This document shows positions 11,914 through 18,989 of a stretch of DNA of 64,000 nucleotides, piece by piece (the stretch's first letter is position 1; each line of letters begins with the position of its first letter). The translations under genes were made by a program, and so were the position numbers. Below the pieces are notes generated by a model. That model was not told the origin of the DNA. It saw only the letters and a list, made by a program, of their open reading frames with translations, and did not search any database. Source of the stretch: Caldilineaceae bacterium (GTDB lineage: Bacteria; Chloroflexota; Anaerolineae; Caldilineales; Caldilineaceae); contig JACKBA010000003.1 in NCBI GenBank assembly GCA_020634815.1, forward strand, positions 124,001 through 188,000, in the 5' to 3' direction.

Positions 11914-11940
11914 AAAAACGCCGTGGACGTGTCCACGGCG
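11914..11940 (-). terminator. First intrinsic terminator-like hairpin in the gatC leader
   Basis: Perfect 10-bp stem CGCCGTGGAC/GTCCACGGCG with a 2-nt loop (11919-11940) followed on the minus strand by TTTTT (11918-11914). It begins 18 nt after the stop of the candidate leader peptide. A tetra-loop-free stem this tight may also act as a T-box stem III. Confidence 0.75.
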
Positions 11941-11958
11941 CAGGCGTTGCTCACACCC

Positions 11959-12045
11959 TTACCGGGACACGCGTCTAGCTGCGGCAGCCTCTACGGCTGC
12001 CCATGCTGCGGCGGCGTTCTTGGCAAGAGTACAGTCGGTGCGCAT
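11959..12045 (-). CDS. Candidate leader peptide of the gatC operon (28 residues)
   Basis: A short open frame begins 32 nt after the predicted transcription start. It encodes an alanine-rich peptide (MRTDCTLAKNAAAAWAAVEA, then AAARRVSR) and ends with TAA 18 nt before the first terminator hairpin. GGTAG lies about 5 nt before its ATG, a weak ribosome site. Its last codons contain CGTGTCC (11971-11965), complementary to GGACACG in the 5' arm and loop of the first terminator (11934-11928), so ribosome position could influence termination. It may equally be fortuitous: GC-rich leader RNA easily reads as alanine. Confidence 0.3.
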   Translation of the reverse strand: MRTDCTLAKNAAAAWAAVEAAAARRVSR

Positions 12046-12083
12046 TGTTCTACCAGTTGCAATCCAGCTTACACACTGGCGGC

Positions 12084-12112
12084 AGTATAGCCGGGCGAGG
12101 ATTGCCTGTCAA
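12084..12112 (-). promoter_or_regulatory. Sigma-70-type promoter of the gatC operon leader
   Basis: TTGACA (-35, 12107-12112) and TATACT (-10, 12084-12089) on the minus strand with an exact 17-bp spacer. Transcription should begin near 12077, producing about 270 nt of untranslated leader before gatC. Confidence 0.85.
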
Positions 12113-12193
12113 GACAGGATCGCGCCGGAGTCGCTCATTGCCGCGATGGCATGCGGCGGCCGATCCCAGCCGGGCGTACCGCCTCGGCCAGGT

Positions 12194-12222
12194 TTGGCGC
12201 CGGGACGATCTGCCGGTACAAT
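12194..12222 (+). promoter_or_regulatory. Promoter of rnhA
   Basis: TTGGCG (-35, 12194-12199) and TACAAT (-10, 12217-12222) are 17 bp apart, about 50 nt before the rnhA start and divergent from the gatC promoter. Confidence 0.6.
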
Positions 12223-12280
12223 CCCGCCACCTGGCCGGGGACCAACCACGGTTGCCGGCAAACGAGTTGGAGCAGACAGG

Positions 12281-12784
12281 ATGACCACAAGACAGAGTGG
12301 AACCAACGCCAACGTGACGATCTACACGGACGGCGGATGCATCGGCAACCCCGGCCCGGGCGGCTGGGCCGCGATCCTCATTTACGGCAAGCACGAGAAG
12401 GAACTGACCGGCCGCTCCAGCAAGACGACCAACAACCGCATGGAGATGCGTGCAGCCATCGAGGCGCTCAACACGCTCAACCGCCCGTGCCGCGTCGAAC
12501 TCTACACCGACAGCGAGTATCTGCGCCGCGGCATCACCGAGTGGGTCACGGGCTGGCAGCGCAACGGCTGGCGCACGTCGAACAAACAGCCGGTGAAAAA
12601 TCGCGATTTGTGGCAAAAGCTGATCGCCGCGGTCGAGCGGCACGCACCGGCCGGTGGGGTCATCTGGCGCTGGACCAAGGGGCACGCCGGCGACACCTAC
12701 AACGAACGCGCCGACGTCCTCGCCAACAACGCCGCACGCACGGCGTCGCTCGACGATCCGATCGACCTCGATACGGGACTGTGA
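12281..12784 (+). CDS. rnhA: Ribonuclease HI
   Basis: Cleaves RNA in RNA-DNA hybrids during replication and R-loop removal. The 167 residues contain the four metal-binding acids: Asp17 in YTDGGCIGNPGPGG, Glu55 in NRMEMRAAIEAL, Asp77 in YTDSEYL and Asp145 in NERADVLAN, plus His135 in WTKGHAGD. The basic handle region GWQRNGWRTSNKQPVKN is present. ATG 12281 follows GGAG at 8-nt spacing; the open frame extends upstream but without homology. It converges with the Nudix gene. Confidence 0.95.
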   Translation: MTTRQSGTNANVTIYTDGGCIGNPGPGGWAAILIYGKHEKELTGRSSKTTNNRMEMRAAIEALNTLNRPCRVELYTDSEYLRRGITEWVTGWQRNGWRTSNKQPVKNRDLWQKLIAAVERHAPAGGVIWRWTKGHAGDTYNERADVLANNAARTASLDDPIDLDTGL

Positions 12785-12814
12785 TTCTTGGGCCTGTGAT
12801 TCCTGGATCTGATC

Positions 12815-13249
12815 TTACTGGGCTGCCTGCTGCCGGCGGACGATCTCGATCGCACGCTGGGCGAATTGCTGCTCGGCCGGGAAGGTCAGTCGCGCAGCAG
12901 CCTCGTCGAGCGGCACCCAGATTGGCTTGAACTGGGCTTCATCCTTGCGGTTGCGACGCACGGTGCGCTCGCTCACCAGGCGCATGAGATAGTATTGTTC
13001 CTCGCGCACAAAATCGTCGCCAAGATAGTTGAACTTCACCACCTGGCTGCCAAGATCGGCCACGATCTCCAGATCGTCGTAGCCGCTCTCCTCGGCGGTC
13101 TCGCGCAGCGCAGCCACTGTCGCCGTCTCGCCGGGGTCGATGTGCCCCTTGGGCAGGCGCACCTCGCGCCGCAGCGGCCGATCGAGCAGCAGCATACGTT
13201 CGCCGTCGATGACGACACCGCCGGCCGCGCGGTAGTTCTTAGTTGCCAT
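12815..13249 (-). CDS. Nudix hydrolase
   Basis: Cytoplasmic 144-residue pyrophosphohydrolase of a nucleoside-diphosphate-linked substrate. The Nudix box is complete at residues 35-57 (GHIDPGET, then REtAEEsGY), giving the Mg-binding GX5EX7REUXEEXGU pattern. The surrounding sequence (RAAGGVVIDGERMLLLDRP and FNYLGDDFVREEQYYLM) resembles the diadenosine-polyphosphate/ADP-sugar group, but the substrate is not certain. Its start overlaps the end of the DtxR-type regulator gene by 11 bp, so the two are co-translated and the regulator is first in the operon. Confidence 0.9.
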   Translation of the reverse strand: MATKNYRAAGGVVIDGERMLLLDRPLRREVRLPKGHIDPGETATVAALRETAEESGYDDLEIVADLGSQVVKFNYLGDDFVREEQYYLMRLVSERTVRRNRKDEAQFKPIWVPLDEAAARLTFPAEQQFAQRAIEIVRRQQAAQ

Positions 13250-13967
13250 GCGCCGCCGCCTGTTCCACGACTACGAACAACTGCGCGGCCAGTTCGCTGC
13301 CCAGCATCTGCGTCGACAATTGCGAAGGCGCGGCGTCGTGCGGCCGCGTCTCCAGCGTGACAGGGCCGTTGAAGGGCGCCACATCCACCAGACGCACGTT
13401 GCAGCCCGGCTCCAGCTTGAGCTGCGTCAGGTAGCGCAGCACGCGCGCATCGCTGCTACCGACGCGGCGCAGGACGCCCTCCTGGCCGGGCTTGAGTTCC
13501 ACCACGGGGCGCAGTTCCTCTTCGGGCAGCGCGCCATCCTTGCGCGGGATGGGGTCACCGTGCGGGCAGTGTGTCGGGTAGCCGCACAGCCGGTCCATGC
13601 GATCCTCGAAGGCGCTGCTGATGGAGTGCTCCAGCCGGTGCGCCTCGACGTCGACCTGGTCCCACGTGAAGCCCATGACCTTGACAAGGAAGACTTCGAG
13701 CAGGCGATGGCGGCGCACGAGTTGCAGCGCGGCTAGCACGCCCTGCTCGGTGAGGACGATGCCGTCGGCGCTGGAGCGGTCGACGAAGCCCGATTCTTCA
13801 AGGCGCTTGAGCATGCTGCTCACGGCGGCGGGCGAGACGTGCATCTTTTCGGCCAGCGCCGAGGTCGTCACCTTGGCGGCACTGCGCTCCGGGTGGCCGC
13901 CCAGTTTATAGATGGCAGCCAGATAGTCGAGCATGCCGTCGGTTGTAATTCCACAAAAGGTTTGCAT
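13239..13967 (-). CDS. DtxR/MntR-family metal-dependent transcriptional regulator
   Basis: A 242-residue repressor-type protein. An N-terminal winged helix (about 8-75, with SALAEKMHVSPAAVSSMLKRLEESGFV) is followed by the DtxR metal-binding and dimerisation domain (RRHRLLEVFLVKVMGF...VDVEAHRLEHSIS, about 82-118, with the Glu/His ligands) and a C-terminal FeoA/SH3-like domain (about 165-242). It should sense Fe(II) or Mn(II). The promoter at 14006-14035 and the AT-rich palindromic-looking DNA between it and the ATG are a natural place for autoregulation. No metal transporter is adjacent; its only operon partner is the Nudix hydrolase. Confidence 0.9.
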   Translation of the reverse strand: MQTFCGITTDGMLDYLAAIYKLGGHPERSAAKVTTSALAEKMHVSPAAVSSMLKRLEESGFVDRSSADGIVLTEQGVLAALQLVRRHRLLEVFLVKVMGFTWDQVDVEAHRLEHSISSAFEDRMDRLCGYPTHCPHGDPIPRKDGALPEEELRPVVELKPGQEGVLRRVGSSDARVLRYLTQLKLEPGCNVRLVDVAPFNGPVTLETRPHDAAPSQLSTQMLGSELAAQLFVVVEQAAAHGN

Positions 13968-14005
13968 GGAATTTTTCTCATTTTCCTTAGAATTATTACG
14001 GCAAG

Positions 14006-14035
14006 ATTATACGTGCCAGGGCGAAGGCTTGTCAA
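14006..14035 (-). promoter_or_regulatory. Promoter of the DtxR-type regulator operon
   Basis: Consensus TTGACA (14030-14035) and TATAAT (14006-14011) with an 18-bp spacer on the minus strand, about 40 bp upstream of the ATG at 13967. Confidence 0.8.
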
Positions 14036-14114
14036 TCCAACGCGCAGCGGGGGAGCACATGAATCCGGAACGCAATCCTGCGCCGGAATCGCACGTGGAG
14101 CACTGCACGCTTCA

Positions 14115-14123
14115 TGGTACAAT
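14115..14123 (+). promoter_or_regulatory. Extended -10 promoter element of rsmG
   Basis: TGGTACAAT (TGn plus TACAAT) ends 8 nt before the ATG at 14132. No good -35 is visible. Transcription would start at or next to the start codon, suggesting a leaderless mRNA. Confidence 0.5.
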
Positions 14124-14131
14124 CTGCGCCT

Positions 14132-14929
14132 ATGAATGCGCCAGAAGACTCACGACCTGAAACAGAGGTGCCCGACACCCAGGCAGAGCACGGGATGGCC
14201 CTGCTCAAGGAAGGCTGCGCCATCCTGGACATCCCGCTCGACGAGACCGCGATTGCCGCGTTCGCACTGTACTACCGCGAACTCGTCACGTGGAACGAGC
14301 GGCTGAACCTTACCTCCATCACTGCGTACGATGAGGTGCAGACCAAGCACTTTCTCGACTGCCTGGTCAGCTTGCCGCTCATCGCCGAGGAATTGGGCAC
14401 GGGTCTGCCGCCGGCAAAGCCGCTGCGTCTGCTCGATGTGGGCACGGGCGCCGGTTTCCCTGGCATCCCGCTCAAGATCGTCACACCGGCGATCGATCTG
14501 ACGCTGATGGATGGGACGCAGAAAAAGATCGCCTTCCTGGAGCAACTTGTCGAAAAGCTTGAACTGACACCCGCCCGGGTCGTGCATGGCCGGGCCGAGG
14601 AGTTGGGACGCAACCCGGAATACCGCGAGCAGTATGACCTGGTCACGGCGCGCGCCGTTGCACCGTTGACGACGCTGGTCGAATACCTGCTGCCGCTCGT
14701 GCGCCCTGGCGGGCTGGCTGTCGTCTTCAAGGGGCCGTCGGCGCCGCAGGAGTTCATGGAAGCGCGCCGGGCGATCAAGGTGCTGGGCGGCGAGGCGGCG
14801 CGCCTGGCGCCGGTCGAGGTGCCTTTCCTGGCCGAACGACGATTTGTCCTGCTGGTGAAGAAGATCGCGCCGACGCCGGCACAATATCCGCGCGGACAGG
14901 GTCTGGCGCGCAAGCGGCCGATTGTGTAA
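14132..14929 (+). CDS. rsmG: 16S rRNA (guanine-527 N7) methyltransferase
   Basis: Methylates G527 in the 530 loop of 16S rRNA using S-adenosylmethionine; loss in other bacteria gives low-level streptomycin resistance. The 265 residues contain the RsmG landmarks YYRELVTWNERLNLT, the cofactor motif LLDVGTGAGFPGIPLKI, LMDGTQKKIAFL and ARAVAPLTTLVEY. The ATG at 14132 is 8 nt from an extended -10 and has no ribosome-binding site; a further in-frame ATG at 14114 would lie inside the promoter. It converges with rex. Confidence 0.93.
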   Translation: MNAPEDSRPETEVPDTQAEHGMALLKEGCAILDIPLDETAIAAFALYYRELVTWNERLNLTSITAYDEVQTKHFLDCLVSLPLIAEELGTGLPPAKPLRLLDVGTGAGFPGIPLKIVTPAIDLTLMDGTQKKIAFLEQLVEKLELTPARVVHGRAEELGRNPEYREQYDLVTARAVAPLTTLVEYLLPLVRPGGLAVVFKGPSAPQEFMEARRAIKVLGGEAARLAPVEVPFLAERRFVLLVKKIAPTPAQYPRGQGLARKRPIV

Positions 14930-14955
14930 AAGGCCGCGCAACGGGCGGTGTCGAC

Positions 14956-15624
14956 TCAGTCGATGCAGCCCTTGTCCAGGTAGTAGGTCATGTGCTGGAA
15001 CGAGATGACGGGGTCGATGTATTCCACGCGCACGTCGGGCGGCATGTTCAACGTCAGCGGCGCGTAGCAGAGGATGCTGCGGATGCCGGCCTCGATCAAC
15101 TCCTCGGCGACAGCCTGGGCGGAATGCGCCGGCACGGCGATCACGGCAATCTGGCACCGGGTTCTGTCTACGGCTTCGGGCAACGCCGATGTGGGCTTGA
15201 CTTCGATATCGCCGATTTGCGTGCCAACCTTGGTGGGGTCGTTGTCAAAGACGCCGACGATGCGGAAACCGCGGTTGAGAAAGCCGTTGTAGCTGGCGAG
15301 CGCATGGCCGAGATAACCGGCGCCTACCAGAACTACTGGCCAAACGCAATCGACCTTGAGGATCTTTTCCAGTTGGCGGCAGAGGAAGGCCACGTTGTAG
15401 CCGGTGCCCTGTTTGCCGAACTCGCCGAAGTGGCTGAGATCTTTGCGGATCTGCGCCGAGCTGATGCCCAGCAATTCGCCCAGTTCCTGGCTGGACGTCA
15501 CCTCTGCGCCCTGGCTGTCGAGCAGGCGCAGAGTACGCAGGTAAACCGGCAGCCGGCTGATCACGATATCGGGAATTTCGTCAACGGTCGGGTTCTGCTG
15601 ATGGTCAGCTCGCTGCGTTGCCAT
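14956..15624 (-). CDS. rex: Redox-sensing transcriptional repressor Rex
   Basis: Senses the NADH/NAD+ ratio and represses fermentative and respiratory genes. The 222-residue form starting MATQRADHQQ has the N-terminal winged helix (SSQELGELLGISSAQIRKDL and SHFGEFGKQGTGYNV), the Rossmann motif GAGYLGHALASY (about 101-112), VGVFDNDP, and the C-terminal domain-swap region. The open frame extends 42 residues upstream to 15750, but that part is unlike Rex and overlaps an operator-like site (15743-15760), so I prefer ATG 15624 although its ribosome site is weak. Confidence 0.93.
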   Translation of the reverse strand: MATQRADHQQNPTVDEIPDIVISRLPVYLRTLRLLDSQGAEVTSSQELGELLGISSAQIRKDLSHFGEFGKQGTGYNVAFLCRQLEKILKVDCVWPVVLVGAGYLGHALASYNGFLNRGFRIVGVFDNDPTKVGTQIGDIEVKPTSALPEAVDRTRCQIAVIAVPAHSAQAVAEELIEAGIRSILCYAPLTLNMPPDVRVEYIDPVISFQHMTYYLDKGCID

Positions 15625-15742
15625 GGGACGTTCGGTTTTCTCCAGAAGGATCGGCAGACGGGTTTGTATATGGTTACACAGGGAATCCAGTGACGATCGA
15701 GTTCGAACGGTGGATCGGGCATTTGCCTGATCGCTCGACTGC

Positions 15743-15760
15743 TTGATCATTTTATCACAA
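15743..15760 (-). promoter_or_regulatory. Candidate Rex operator upstream of rex
   Basis: On the minus strand TTGTGATAAAATGATCAA has a perfect left half (TTGTGA) and a partial right half (3 of 6 matches) of the common Rex site TTGTGA-N6-TCACAA. It fits autoregulation; the match is incomplete. Confidence 0.35.
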
Positions 15761-15821
15761 GTGGGATCGCGGCGCCAGTTGAGATCGATTGCTTTAGCGT
15801 CGAAACAACGGGTGGAAATAC

Positions 15822-15858
15822 AAAAGGGTGGCGTGCATCTGTCGATTGCACGCCACCC
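15822..15858 (-). terminator. Intrinsic terminator of the OmpR-type regulator gene
   Basis: Perfect 12-bp stem GGGTGGCGTGCA/TGCACGCCACCC (15826-15837 and 15847-15858) with a 9-nt loop, followed on the minus strand by TTTTG. Confidence 0.88.
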
Positions 15859-15899
15859 CAGTTGACGAACACAAAAAGGTTCAGCCGGTCAAGAGCGGA

Positions 15900-16661
15900 T
15901 CAGTTATCCTGCACCAGCGTCGCTTCGCGATCCATCTGATTGCGCTGCGGCATGCAATAGCCCTGCCCGCGCACCGTCAGCACGTAGCGCGGATTGTCCG
16001 GATCGGGCTCGATCTTGCTGCGCAGGCGTCGCACGTGCACCCAGAGTGATTCGACCGTGCCTTTGCGCGTGGGGTCCCACACCTTGGTCAGCAGGAAGCC
16101 GGGCGACAGTACACGGCCGCGGTTGTGATAGAGGACGTTCATGATGCGGTTTTCGGTCGGCGTCAGCGTGAACTGCTGATCGTCCACGACGGCATACTGC
16201 TGCGAGAAATTGATGCGCAGCCGGTCGTCGATGGGCAGTTCCGGCTCCATCGCGCGTTCGGGCGCAACGCGCAGGAGGATGCGCCGGATGCGAGCAAGCA
16301 ATTCGGAGAAGGCGAACGGCTTCGTCACGTAATCTTCAGCATAGCGATTGAGACCTTCAACCTTGGTGTTCGTGTCGGAAAGCGCAGAAAGGAAGATGAT
16401 GGGGACGTCACCCATTTGGCGCAGTTCATCCGCCACGCCGAATCCATCCATGCCAGGCATCATGATGTCCAACACAGCCAGGTCCGGCAGGCCTTCGCGG
16501 TTGACAATCTCAATGGCCTCCTGCCCGCTTCCGGCCGGCAGAATGGCATATCCTTCGCGTTGCAGGCGCAGACTCAACATCAGCCGGGTGTCGGCGGCGT
16601 CGTCCACTACCAGAATACGGGCACTGTCGTTGGTTGTTGTGGTTCCTACTCGATTGATCAT
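15900..16661 (-). CDS. OmpR/PhoB-family response regulator, orphan
   Basis: A 253-residue two-component regulator. The receiver domain (about 14-125) has acidic DD at 20-21, the phospho-accepting Asp65 in VLDIMMPG and Lys114 in YVTKPF. The C-terminal winged helix (about 150-245) has LTPTENRIMNVLYHN and VHVRRLRSKIEPDP, typical of OmpR-type DNA binding. No histidine kinase is adjacent, so its partner is elsewhere (the hybrid kinase at 41187 has its own receiver). A strong terminator follows. Target genes are unknown. Confidence 0.92.
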   Translation of the reverse strand: MINRVGTTTTNDSARILVVDDAADTRLMLSLRLQREGYAILPAGSGQEAIEIVNREGLPDLAVLDIMMPGMDGFGVADELRQMGDVPIIFLSALSDTNTKVEGLNRYAEDYVTKPFAFSELLARIRRILLRVAPERAMEPELPIDDRLRINFSQQYAVVDDQQFTLTPTENRIMNVLYHNRGRVLSPGFLLTKVWDPTRKGTVESLWVHVRRLRSKIEPDPDNPRYVLTVRGQGYCMPQRNQMDREATLVQDN

Positions 16662-16990
16662 GATGGCTGTGAATCCTTACCTGGAATTTATCCTGTACCA
16701 ATGCGGCGCTAAGCCACTGCAATTACTCTCGAATCGTGCTGATGCACACAGCTTTCTGCATCGAAATCCGTCAGGATGGTCAATACGTCAGAACGTATCG
16801 GGCCACCCACACCAAGGATCGAGCCTGGGATGTCAGCGAATCCATACAGAAGTTACCCTGGAAGGCGTTTGACTCGTAAGGTCTAGAAGTATAGTACCAG
16901 AGAGTCGCCAGGAACAAACATTACAACTTCCTGTCAGAACGCGTTAACGATAGCAGTTGACAATTCGCGTAAACAAACGAAGGACAATTC
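16662..16990. other. Divergent intergenic region between the response regulator and the CtpA-like gene
   Basis: 329 bp without a plausible gene. TTGACT (about 16870) followed by TATAGT at 15-bp spacing is a weak promoter candidate for the plus-strand gene; AAGGA at 16979-16983 is its ribosome site. I saw no other structured element. Confidence 0.5.
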
Positions 16991-18265
16991 ATGGAGCGTA
17001 AGGCAACAAATCGAATCAGAAGGGTCGTCATGGGGATCACCCTCGCCGGTGCACTGTCGTTCATGTTTCTGGCGGGTACGGCGACCGGCTTCATGGCGCG
17101 CCCGGCGCTCGCCGCCGACCATCCTCCGCAGTTCGACGTATTCTGGGAGGTATGGGATCTGGTCGACCAGCACTTTGTCGATCAGGGCAACATCGATCCC
17201 ATGCGCATGACCTATGGCGCCATCAATGGGATGCTTGCCACACTGGGCGATGACAACCACACGATCTTCTTCTCGCCCGAAGAGGCAGAACAGCAGGAAA
17301 GCCAGTTGGATGGCTCGTTCGAAGGCATCGGCGCGTTCGTCGAGGGGCACGAGACCGGCTTCCGCATCGTCGCGCCGATCCACGGTTCACCTGCCGAGGA
17401 AGCCGGCATACTCGCCGGTGACATCGTGCTGAAAGTAGATGGCGAGGATATCGGCGGCATCCCTGAATGGGAGATCATCTCCCGCATTCGCGGGCCGGCC
17501 GGTACGTCGGTCGTTCTGACCGTGCTACATCCCAATGAAACAGAGCCGACCGACATCACTGTCGTGCGCGGCAAGATCGACGTGGAGAGTGTGACGTGGG
17601 CACGTATCCCGGAGACGAACTACATCTATCTGCAAATCTCGCAGTTCGCTTCGGACACTGGTGACGAGTTGCAGAAGTCGCTCGAAGCGATCGACGCCAA
17701 GGTTGCGGCCGGGGAAGCGATCGACGGCGTCGTGCTGGATCTACGCAACAATCCCGGCGGCTACCTACAGGAGGCGTTGCGCGTCAATACGCAATTCCTG
17801 GATGCCGGGAAGGTGATTCTGCACGAGCGCGATGCCGAGGGCGAGATCCGGACGTACCGATCCGTCGGCAAAGGACTGGCGCGCACCTACCCGATGATTG
17901 TGCTCATCAACCAGGGCACAGCCAGTGCCGGCGAGATCACGGCCGGCGCGCTCAAGGAAAACGGCCGCGCCCGGCTCGTCGGCCAGCCGACGCTTGGCAC
18001 CGGCACGGTCCTGCAGCCGTTCAACCTGAGCGATGGCTCCGTCCTGCGCCTGGGCGTGACCAACTGGCTCACACCGGAGAAGAACCTGATCAAGGGCGAG
18101 GGCGTGCAACCGGACAGCCTGGTCGACCAGGATCCGGCCGTGCCGATGGTCGATTCGTACACGCTCGAAGAGGCCAAAACGTTGCGCGAGGTGCTTGGAG
18201 CCGGTGATAAGCAGTTCAACCTGGCGCTGCTGCAACTGCGCCTGCTGCCGCAAACCGTCGAGTAG
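16991..18265 (+). CDS. S41-family (CtpA-like) carboxy-terminal processing protease homologue, catalytic Lys absent
   Basis: Exported 424-residue protein with a basic n-region, one hydrophobic segment and an ALA-A cleavage site near residue 41. A PDZ domain follows (about 108-195: GIGAFVEGHETGFRIVAPIHGSPAEEAGI). The S41 core has LDLRNNPGGYL and the nucleophile Ser312 in GTASAGE. In CtpA/Prc the general-base Lys sits 25 residues after this Ser within T-F-G-K-G; here the corresponding motif is TLGTG with Thr337, and the Asp at +11 is Glu. It may use another base or act as a non-peptidase. The ATG has AAGGA at 6-nt spacing; a bidirectional terminator follows. Confidence 0.88.
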   Translation: MERKATNRIRRVVMGITLAGALSFMFLAGTATGFMARPALAADHPPQFDVFWEVWDLVDQHFVDQGNIDPMRMTYGAINGMLATLGDDNHTIFFSPEEAEQQESQLDGSFEGIGAFVEGHETGFRIVAPIHGSPAEEAGILAGDIVLKVDGEDIGGIPEWEIISRIRGPAGTSVVLTVLHPNETEPTDITVVRGKIDVESVTWARIPETNYIYLQISQFASDTGDELQKSLEAIDAKVAAGEAIDGVVLDLRNNPGGYLQEALRVNTQFLDAGKVILHERDAEGEIRTYRSVGKGLARTYPMIVLINQGTASAGEITAGALKENGRARLVGQPTLGTGTVLQPFNLSDGSVLRLGVTNWLTPEKNLIKGEGVQPDSLVDQDPAVPMVDSYTLEEAKTLREVLGAGDKQFNLALLQLRLLPQTVE

Positions 18266-18316
18266 GCATAAGCCGGCACAGACGGCAACGGCGCAGAGAA
18301 CAACGCTTCAGAGAAC

Positions 18317-18353
18317 AAATGGAGAGGGAGCATATAGCCCTCTCCATTTTATT
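18317..18353. terminator. Bidirectional intrinsic terminator between the ctpA-like gene and nadD
   Basis: Perfect 12-bp stem AAATGGAGAGGG/CCCTCTCCATTT (18317-18328, 18338-18349) with a 9-nt loop, followed by TTATTTT on the plus strand. The genes on both sides converge on it. Confidence 0.88.
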
Positions 18354-18362
18354 TTCTGCCGT

Positions 18363-18989
18363 TCAGGCGCGATAGAGGTTGTGCTTCTGGATGTATGCTT
18401 CCACGGCGCGCGGCACCATGTGGCGGATCGGCTGCCCGTTGCGCACGCGCTGCTGGATGACGTGGCTGGCGATCTCCAACTCCGGCATGTCGAGGATGAT
18501 GACGCGGCCGCGCACCCCGGGCAGCGCCGTCTCCAACGCGTCCCAGTCGAGCTCAACGTCGTGACGGCTGAGCGCAACCAGGCGAGCATGCTCGACAAGC
18601 CAGGCGGCCTCATGCCAGGTCGGCAGGTCGCGCAGGCTGTCCATGCCCATGAGGAAGTAAATCTCGGTGTTCGGCCCGGCCTCGGCCTGCACCAGCCGCA
18701 CCATGTCCGACGTATAGTGGGGGCCGGGCCGGTCGGCGTCGACGCGGCTGATGATCACGTTGTCGCTGTCGGCCGTCGCCAGCTCGGCCATGCAGAGGCG
18801 GTCGCGCACGGGCGCCAGTTGGCGGCCGGCCTTGTGCGGCGGGTCGCCGGCCGGGGCCAGGTAGACGCGGTCCAGTTGCAGTTGAAACCACGCTTCCTCG
18901 GCCAGGATCAGGTGGCCGATGTGAATGGGGTCAAAGGTGCCGCCCAGGATTCCGATGCGGTGCGAGTGTCTGCGGCTGCCGTTCATCAT
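18363..18989 (-). CDS. nadD: Nicotinate-nucleotide adenylyltransferase
   Basis: Adenylates nicotinate mononucleotide to deamido-NAD in NAD synthesis. The 208 residues have the nucleotidyltransferase signature GGTFDPIHIGHL (about 16-27), the PPHK motif in GDPPHKAG, FLMGMDSLRDLPTWHE and, near the C-terminus, ASHVIQQRVRNG in place of the usual ISSTxIR element. It directly follows obg with a 4-bp overlap (18986-18989), a common arrangement of obg-nadD in bacteria. Confidence 0.93.
   Translation of the reverse strand: MMNGSRRHSHRIGILGGTFDPIHIGHLILAEEAWFQLQLDRVYLAPAGDPPHKAGRQLAPVRDRLCMAELATADSDNVIISRVDADRPGPHYTSDMVRLVQAEAGPNTEIYFLMGMDSLRDLPTWHEAAWLVEHARLVALSRHDVELDWDALETALPGVRGRVIILDMPELEIASHVIQQRVRNGQPIRHMVPRAVEAYIQKHNLYRA

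Noticed and set aside
11809..12077. A definite T-box riboswitch upstream of gatC
   Set aside because: TGGAACC in the second hairpin and the leader length fit, but I could not find a stem I with specifier loop and the full AGGGTGGNACCGCG sequence is absent. The A in UGGA would also not match the G73 expected of tRNA(Gln), tRNA(Asn), tRNA(Glu) or tRNA(Asp).
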